Source: SIG440 sp045645485
GTDB lineage: Bacteria; Bacillota; Clostridia; Monoglobales; Monoglobaceae
NCBI GenBank assembly: GCA_045645485.1
Contig: JAZRIX010000022.1
Location: 1-35,451, forward strand
Reading direction: 5' to 3'
DNA: 35,451 nt
The notes beneath the pieces were generated by a model. The model was not told where the DNA came from. It searched no databases and was given only the letters and a program-made list of their open reading frames with translations. Positions 31,135-35,451 of the stretch are shown here, in pieces; position 1 is the stretch's first letter, and each line of letters starts with the position of its first letter. The position numbers and the translations under genes are program-made.

Positions 31135-32300
31135 ATTTTCAAAATTTAAAGGATTTTATGGACAAGCTGACGGAGTGGAAAATTCCAGCGAATTCAATTA
31201 TTGTGAATTACAAGGGAAATGAGGTTTTCAGATACAGTTCGGGTTATGCGGATGTTGAAAAAAAGATAAAGATGAAGGGTGATGAATGGGTAAATATTTA
31301 TTCCTGTTCAAAGCCTGTGACTTGTGCCGCAGCACTTCAGCTGTTTGAAAGAGGATTGTTTCTTCTTGACGATCCGATTTCGGAATATATTCCCGAATTC
31401 GGAGAAATGTATGTGAAGGATGTTGATGGAAATATCAGAAAATGTAATAAGCCCATAACATTCCGTCATTTGTTTACAATGTCTGCAGGATTGACATATG
31501 ACCTTGAAAGCGATGGGATAAAGCTTCTTCAAAAGGAACATCCTGATGCAGATACCGTTACTGTTGCGAAATACATTGCAAAAGATCCGTTACAATTTGA
31601 ACCCGGTTCACGTTATGCATACAGTCTGTGTCACGATGTTCTTGCGGCTTTGGTTGAAGTTATATCGGGTATAAGCTTTGGTGAATATATGAAAAAGAAT
31701 ATATTTGCACCTTTAGGCTTTGAAAATGAATTTACGTATAAAAGAACTCCCGAAATATATAAAAAAATGGCTGAACAGTATACTTTTGCAGGAGATGACG
31801 AAAAAGAAAACATACTTCTGTCTCCCAACGGACAGACCAAATGGAAAAATATTGGGAAGGACTGTATATATGCTCTGACCACCAACCACGAATCCGGCGG
31901 TGCAGGAATGGTTATAACAACCGAAGCGTATGCGGCTTTTGCAAATGCAATGGCGAATCTTGGCAAGTGTCCTAACGGTGAACGAATTCTGTCATCAGGT
32001 ACGGTTAATCTCATGAGGACTTCTCAGAATGTTCCCGAAGCAAGACAATGGTTTGATAATATGCACAGACTTCGTGGCTATGAATACGGACTTGGTGTGA
32101 GAACACTTGTGGATAAGGCGTGCTCCGGTTCAAACAGTTCGTTGGGTGAATTTGGATGGGATGGTGCGGCAGGTTGTTATACTATTATGGATCCCGACAG
32201 CGAGCTTTCATTCTTTTATCTTGAACATATTATGGAAGGTTTCTCGGAATATGTTCAGCCAAGAATCAGAAACATTATATATAAATGTGTTGAAGCATAG
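31131..32300 (+). CDS. Beta-lactamase-fold serine hydrolase (class C/esterase type)
   Basis: The protein has 389 residues with no signal peptide, so it is cytosolic. The serine motif is SCSK (Ser58 and Lys61) within VNIYSCSKPVT. The second motif, YSLCHD (Tyr164), replaces the YxN of true class C beta-lactamases. The third is probably GWDGAAG near residue 344. Missing YxN and the lack of an export signal argue against antibiotic resistance; an esterase, peptidase or amidase is likelier. AGAGGTG before the ATG lies inside the esterase relic's 3' end. A frameshifted N-terminal piece of a paralogue follows directly. Confidence 0.85.
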   Translation: MNFQNLKDFMDKLTEWKIPANSIIVNYKGNEVFRYSSGYADVEKKIKMKGDEWVNIYSCSKPVTCAAALQLFERGLFLLDDPISEYIPEFGEMYVKDVDGNIRKCNKPITFRHLFTMSAGLTYDLESDGIKLLQKEHPDADTVTVAKYIAKDPLQFEPGSRYAYSLCHDVLAALVEVISGISFGEYMKKNIFAPLGFENEFTYKRTPEIYKKMAEQYTFAGDDEKENILLSPNGQTKWKNIGKDCIYALTTNHESGGAGMVITTEAYAAFANAMANLGKCPNGERILSSGTVNLMRTSQNVPEARQWFDNMHRLRGYEYGLGVRTLVDKACSGSNSSLGEFGWDGAAGCYTIMDPDSELSFFYLEHIMEGFSEYVQPRIRNIIYKCVEA

Positions 32301-32311
32301 AAGACTGTCTG

Positions 32312-32513
32312 ATGGATTTTACAAAACTGAAAGAATTTGTGGATTGGCTGACAGCGTGGCGTATTCCCGGAAACTCTGCTGTGGTATATTACAAAGGCAA
32401 AAAAAGTATTTGAATTGAGAAACGGCAAAATTCCAGGCTTTGACATGACAAACTGTCAGGGAACGTTTGTCAAACCGAGACTCAAAATAATTCTGTACGG
32501 TTGTATAGATTGA
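32312..32513 (+). pseudogene. Frameshifted N-terminal stump of a second beta-lactamase-fold hydrolase
   Basis: From ATG 32312 the frame reads MDFTKLKEFVDWLTAWRIPG then NSAVVYYKG, closely like the intact gene's MNFQNLKDFMDKLTEWKIPA then NSIIVNYKG. A run of seven A (32399-32405) shifts the frame to a stop at 32411. With six A it continues KKVFELRNG, matching NEVFRYSSG, and a possible LYGC counterpart of the IYSC motif occurs before a stop at 32511. The remaining 300 or so residues are gone. It is too short to be a gene. Confidence 0.75.
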
Positions 32514-32542
32514 ATAAATTTGTAAAAAGTTTGGTTTTTGCC

Positions 32543-32571
32543 TTGCTTTTTGCAGTAAAGTGTTATATAAT
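32543..32571 (+). promoter_or_regulatory. SigA-type promoter of guaB
   Basis: TTGCTT (32543-32548), a 17-base spacer, and perfect TATAAT (32566-32571), 38 bases before the start; AGGAG precedes the ATG. No purine riboswitch is apparent. Confidence 0.65.
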
Positions 32572-32609
32572 AATCTATTATATATTAAACAAAGATAGGA
32601 GAATAGAAT

Positions 32610-34118
32610 ATGGCTTATTATTTCAATGAACCTTCACATACTTTCAGCGAGTATTTGCTTGTTCCCGGTTATTCATCAGCGGAGTGTATGACAAGTAACG
32701 TAAGTCTCAGAACCCCCCTTGTGAAATTCAAGAAGGGTGAGGAGCCTGCGATTACAATGAACATTCCTATGGTTTCTGCAATTATGCAGTCTGTTTCAGG
32801 CGAAAAGCTTGCGATTGCTCTTGCAAAAGAAGGCGGAGTGTCTTTTATCTACGGTTCACAGACAATTGAAGACGAGGCTGCAATGGTCAGACGTGTCAAG
32901 AACCACAAAGCAGGTTTTGTGGCAAGTGATTCAAATATCAGACCTGACCAGACTCTTGCTGAACTTCTTGAACTGAGAAAAGCTACAGGACATAACACGG
33001 TTGCAGTTACAGAAGACGGAACAGCAGAAGGAGTTCTTCTCGGTATTGTTACACCCCGTGATTACCGCGTGAGCCGTATGGACCACAATACACCTGTTAA
33101 AGAGTTTATGACTCCTTTTGACAAGCTTATTTATGCTCCTGAGGGCACAAGCCTCAAAGAAGCAAATGACATAATCTGGGATAACAAGCTGAATTCTCTT
33201 CCCATTATTGATAAAAACAGAAAGCTTGTTGCCTTTGTATTCAGAAAGGACTACGATGCACACAAGGAAAACCCCACAGAGCTTCTTGATTCATCAAAGA
33301 GATATGTGGTTGGTGCAGGTATCAACACACGTGACTACGAACAGAGAGTTCCCGCACTTGTTGAAGCAGGTGCAGATGTTCTTTGTATTGACTCATCCGA
33401 AGGTTTTTCAGAGTGGCAGGCAAGAACACTCAAGTTTATCCGTGACAAGTACGGTGATACAGTTAAGGTTGGTGCAGGCAATGTTGTTGACCGAGAAGGC
33501 TTTATGTTCCTTGCTGAAGCAGGTGCTGACTTTATAAAAATCGGTATAGGCGGCGGGTCAATCTGTATTACACGTGAACAGAAGGGTATAGGCCGCGGTC
33601 AGGCAACAGCAGTTCAGGAGGTTGCTGCAGCACGTGATGAATACTTTGAAAAAACAGGTATTTATATTCCCATCTGTTCTGATGGCGGTATTGTTCACGA
33701 TTATCACATTACACTTGCTCTTGCAATGGGTTCTGACTTTGTAATGCTTGGCAGATATTTTGCCCGTTTTGATGAAAGCCCTTCAAACAAGGTTTCTGTA
33801 AACGGAAACTATATGAAAGAATACTGGGGCGAAGGTTCAGCACGTGCAAGAAACTGGCAGAGATACGATATGGGCGGTGCTCAGAAGCTTTCTTTTGAAG
33901 AAGGTGTTGATTCGTATGTTCCCTATGCAGGTTCACTCAAGGATAATGTTGCGTTGACACTGAACAAGGTGAAGTCAACAATGTGTAACTGCGGTGTTCT
34001 TTCCATTCCTGAGCTCCAGAAGAACGCAAAGATGACTCTTGTTTCTGCGACCAGTATTATTGAGGGCGGAGCACACGACGTTGTTCTCAAGGACAAGAAT
34101 GTTGCGCCTGTGAAATAA
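32610..34118 (+). CDS. guaB: IMP dehydrogenase
   Basis: The enzyme oxidises IMP to XMP with NAD, the committed step of GMP synthesis. The protein has 502 residues. The catalytic barrel is interrupted by a CBS pair (about 95-220; VKEFMTPFDKLIYAPEG then LNSLPIIDKNRKLVAFVFRK). The catalytic loop GGGSICITREQ carries Cys319, and the flap ARARNWQRYDMGG carries the Arg418-Tyr419 dyad. EEGVDSYVPYAGSLKDNV replaces the usual bacterial EGRVPYKG. These residue numbers and the flap sequence match what I recall of the 503-residue Tritrichomonas foetus enzyme, so this belongs to a distinct subfamily. The next gene overlaps its stop codon by one base. Confidence 0.95.
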   Translation: MAYYFNEPSHTFSEYLLVPGYSSAECMTSNVSLRTPLVKFKKGEEPAITMNIPMVSAIMQSVSGEKLAIALAKEGGVSFIYGSQTIEDEAAMVRRVKNHKAGFVASDSNIRPDQTLAELLELRKATGHNTVAVTEDGTAEGVLLGIVTPRDYRVSRMDHNTPVKEFMTPFDKLIYAPEGTSLKEANDIIWDNKLNSLPIIDKNRKLVAFVFRKDYDAHKENPTELLDSSKRYVVGAGINTRDYEQRVPALVEAGADVLCIDSSEGFSEWQARTLKFIRDKYGDTVKVGAGNVVDREGFMFLAEAGADFIKIGIGGGSICITREQKGIGRGQATAVQEVAAARDEYFEKTGIYIPICSDGGIVHDYHITLALAMGSDFVMLGRYFARFDESPSNKVSVNGNYMKEYWGEGSARARNWQRYDMGGAQKLSFEEGVDSYVPYAGSLKDNVALTLNKVKSTMCNCGVLSIPELQKNAKMTLVSATSIIEGGAHDVVLKDKNVAPVK

Positions 34119-34534
34119 TGGCAAAAAAAACCGTGAAAAAGCTGAACGGTGCAAAATTACTTGCACCCAACGGCAGTCTGGTGTTTTGCGAAAACTGTGA
34201 GAAAGTTGTTGGTAGCATAAACAAAAGCGGATACAGATATATAAACTTTATTTTCATTTGTACTTGCGGTATGTGCGGTCGTGTGGAAATAATAAGAGAC
34301 GGTCACAAAAATGGCATTTCACAGCATTTGAACAGAATGCCGAAAGTGGTAAACGGAGTATGTTGTTGTCGGGAATGTGACAATCCTTTGTTGTCTGTGA
34401 AAGAAGAGAGTGTTTATAATTTTTCGTTTTTTACAGAATGTATTTGCGGTGAGAAATATGACACAAAGCCCAGTTTTAACAAACGGCTTGGCGAGACCTT
34501 GCGGATACTAAAAAAAGCAAAAGATACTAGGTGA
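34118..34534 (+). CDS. Small double zinc-ribbon protein of unknown function
   Basis: The protein has 138 residues. The ATG shares its A with the guaB stop (TAATG), so it is translated by re-initiation after guaB. Two cysteine clusters are seen: Cys24-x2-Cys27 with Cys48, Cys50 and Cys53, and Cys82-84 and Cys87 with Cys108 and Cys110. Each looks like a rubredoxin-knuckle zinc ribbon. The basic N-terminus (MAKKTVKKLNGAK) and C-terminus (RILKKAKDTR) suggest nucleic-acid or ribosome binding. I do not recognise the family. Its link to GMP synthesis is suggested only by the overlap. Confidence 0.72.
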   Translation: MAKKTVKKLNGAKLLAPNGSLVFCENCEKVVGSINKSGYRYINFIFICTCGMCGRVEIIRDGHKNGISQHLNRMPKVVNGVCCCRECDNPLLSVKEESVYNFSFFTECICGEKYDTKPSFNKRLGETLRILKKAKDTR

Positions 34535-34620
34535 TTGGATAAATCAAAAGGCGTATCGGAATATATATATGAAAAAAACAGTTGCTGTTATGGAGTGTGC
34601 TCGTAAGGACAGTAAATTTA

Positions 34621-34656
34621 AAAGGCAGAAACGCTCGATTTCGTTTCTGCCTTTTA
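34621..34656 (+). terminator. Bidirectional terminator between the guaB pair and the surface-protein gene
   Basis: A perfect 13-bp stem AAAGGCAGAAACG (34621-34633) with CGTTTCTGCCTTT (34642-34654), an 8-base loop, and T residues at the 3' side on both strands. Confidence 0.85.
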
Positions 34657-34753
34657 TCGTAGGGCTTTTATCGTAGGGGACGATGCCCACATCGTCCCGT
34701 TCATAAGGTTTTAGGATTATCCTAAACATTTCGGAAGATGCTATACATCTTCC
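34651..34753. repeat. Tandem 14-mer and REP-like hairpin cluster
   Basis: CTTTTATCGTAGGG occurs twice head to tail (34651-34664, 34665-34678). It runs into a perfect 9-bp hairpin GGGACGATG-CCCA-CATCGTCCC (34677-34698), then TTTAGGA-TTA-TCCTAAA (34710-34726) and GGAAGATG-CTATA-CATCTTCC (34733-34753). The GTAGGGG(A)CGA...TCG(T)CCCG form is, from memory, a common dispersed repeat in Firmicutes. The last hairpins may help terminate the minus-strand gene. Confidence 0.65.
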
Positions 34754-34777
34754 CTGCTTGTTACAGTACCGGGCAAA

Positions 34778-35451
34778 TTATTTTACTGTTATGTTTCCAA
34801 TACCGATATAACCGCTTTCATCTTCCTTGTCTGACATAATTTTTAATTGCAGACCATACCTAACAGGAATAGAAATCTTTTTGGGTAATTCTTCTGCACC
34901 AAGGGTTATTTCTTTAACAAGTTTTCCGTCGACATAAAAATAAACTGTTTTTTCCAATTGATTATCTGTTGCGTGGCCGACTGTGCATTCAATAGATGAA
35001 TATTTACTGTTAAGATTGAATAAAGCATACCATCCATGAACACCAAGTTTTATGCCATTGCTATATTTTTCTCCCGCCATTTCAAAATTTTCACCTTTAA
35101 ATGATGAAAAAAGCTCGCAATATCTGCTTGTCTCATACGGTGGACACACATCTAATAAATACGTACCATCTGCTGGAGCCTCATCCCACAAATAAACGCT
35201 TTTTGTATTTCCGTCCCAAGTTACGTCCATACCAGCAAGATTAGCCGTTCCTCTAACGGGCATATAAGTTGTTCCATTGTAAATAAACGGCTCAATTACT
35301 GTTCCATTCGCATCTTTTAATTCGCACAAAACATTATCCTTATAAACCTTAATATTGTTGTAAAAAACTTCAATAGTTTTTGTACCTGTTGTTGCAAACA
35401 CCACTCCTCCTGTAATTGTTGCTCCAATAACTACTCCCGCAACTAATCCTT
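34778..35451 (-). CDS. Exported stalk-domain plus NPCBM-like surface protein (5' end beyond window)
   Basis: The frame stays open to the right edge. Upstream of the GTG at 35404 it reads GLVAGVVIGATITGGVVFAT, the hydrophobic core of a signal peptide or anchor, so the true start lies outside and the GTG is internal. A stalk (copper amine oxidase N-terminal-like) domain follows: IEVFYNNIKVYKDN, EPFIYNGTTYMPVRGTANLA and VTWDGNTKSVYLWD. The C-terminal 120 or so residues resemble an NPCBM carbohydrate-binding module (YSNGIKLGVHGWYALFNL, VYFYVDGKLVKEI). It is probably a wall-bound or secreted glycan-binding protein. About 225 residues are visible and the C-terminus is complete. Confidence 0.82.
   Translation of the reverse strand, partial: GLVAGVVIGATITGGVVFATTGTKTIEVFYNNIKVYKDNVLCELKDANGTVIEPFIYNGTTYMPVRGTANLAGMDVTWDGNTKSVYLWDEAPADGTYLLDVCPPYETSRYCELFSSFKGENFEMAGEKYSNGIKLGVHGWYALFNLNSKYSSIECTVGHATDNQLEKTVYFYVDGKLVKEITLGAEELPKKISIPVRYGLQLKIMSDKEDESGYIGIGNITVK

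Noticed and set aside
31131..32300. Antibiotic-resistance beta-lactamase
   Set aside because: The SxxK motif is present, but the YxN motif is YSL and there is no export signal. The broader serine-hydrolase family fits better.

Overview
The window looks like a chromosomal segment of an anaerobic, endospore-forming member of the Clostridia. The evidence is spoIIE and spoIVA, a formate-tetrahydrofolate ligase, the [FeFe]-hydrogenase maturase HydF, AT-rich sequence and strong AGGAGG-type ribosome binding sites. I cannot fix the genus. I see no rRNA, tRNA, CRISPR array, prophage or transposase. Both end genes run off the window: fhs on the left lacks its N-terminus, and a cell-surface stalk/NPCBM protein on the right (minus strand) lacks its extreme N-terminus.

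From 1 to about 25.5 kb the window is mostly intact housekeeping DNA. fhs is followed by its terminator and a dispersed hairpin repeat. Next come a ComEA-like protein, a DUF624 membrane protein and an acyl-CoA synthetase, then a tight seven-gene run: ung, a TagA/WecG glycosyltransferase, a DJ-1/PfpI protein, a CPBP protease, mltG, trmR and rodA. That run ends at a strong terminator. A small helical, possibly ferritin-like gene lies on the opposite strand, followed by eno, a second copy of the dispersed repeat, spoIIE with a perfect Spo0A box, and the convergent spoIVA. A promoter then starts a HAD phosphatase, lipid kinase, hydF and nucleotidyltransferase series. After it comes a divergent type II topoisomerase pair (ParE/GyrB-like and ParC/GyrA-like).

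From 25.6 to 32.6 kb the character changes. Two tandem paralogues of an unrecognised cysteine-rich family are separated by the vestige of a third copy. A truncated SDR gene carries an apparent 32-bp insertion near its start. An OPT transporter is coupled to a lone PqqD-like protein. An esterase relic has lost its nucleophile serine, and an intact beta-lactamase-fold hydrolase is followed by the frameshifted stump of a paralogue. I read this stretch as accessory DNA that has undergone duplication and decay. The most novel item is the cysteine-rich paralogue family and its lost SDR partner; the second copy has a near-consensus promoter whose spacer is a 16-bp palindrome.

The window closes with guaB, an IMP dehydrogenase whose active-site residue numbers match those I recall for the protozoan Tritrichomonas foetus. 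It overlaps a small double zinc-ribbon gene by one base and is followed by a cluster of hairpins and REP-like sequence before the surface-protein gene.
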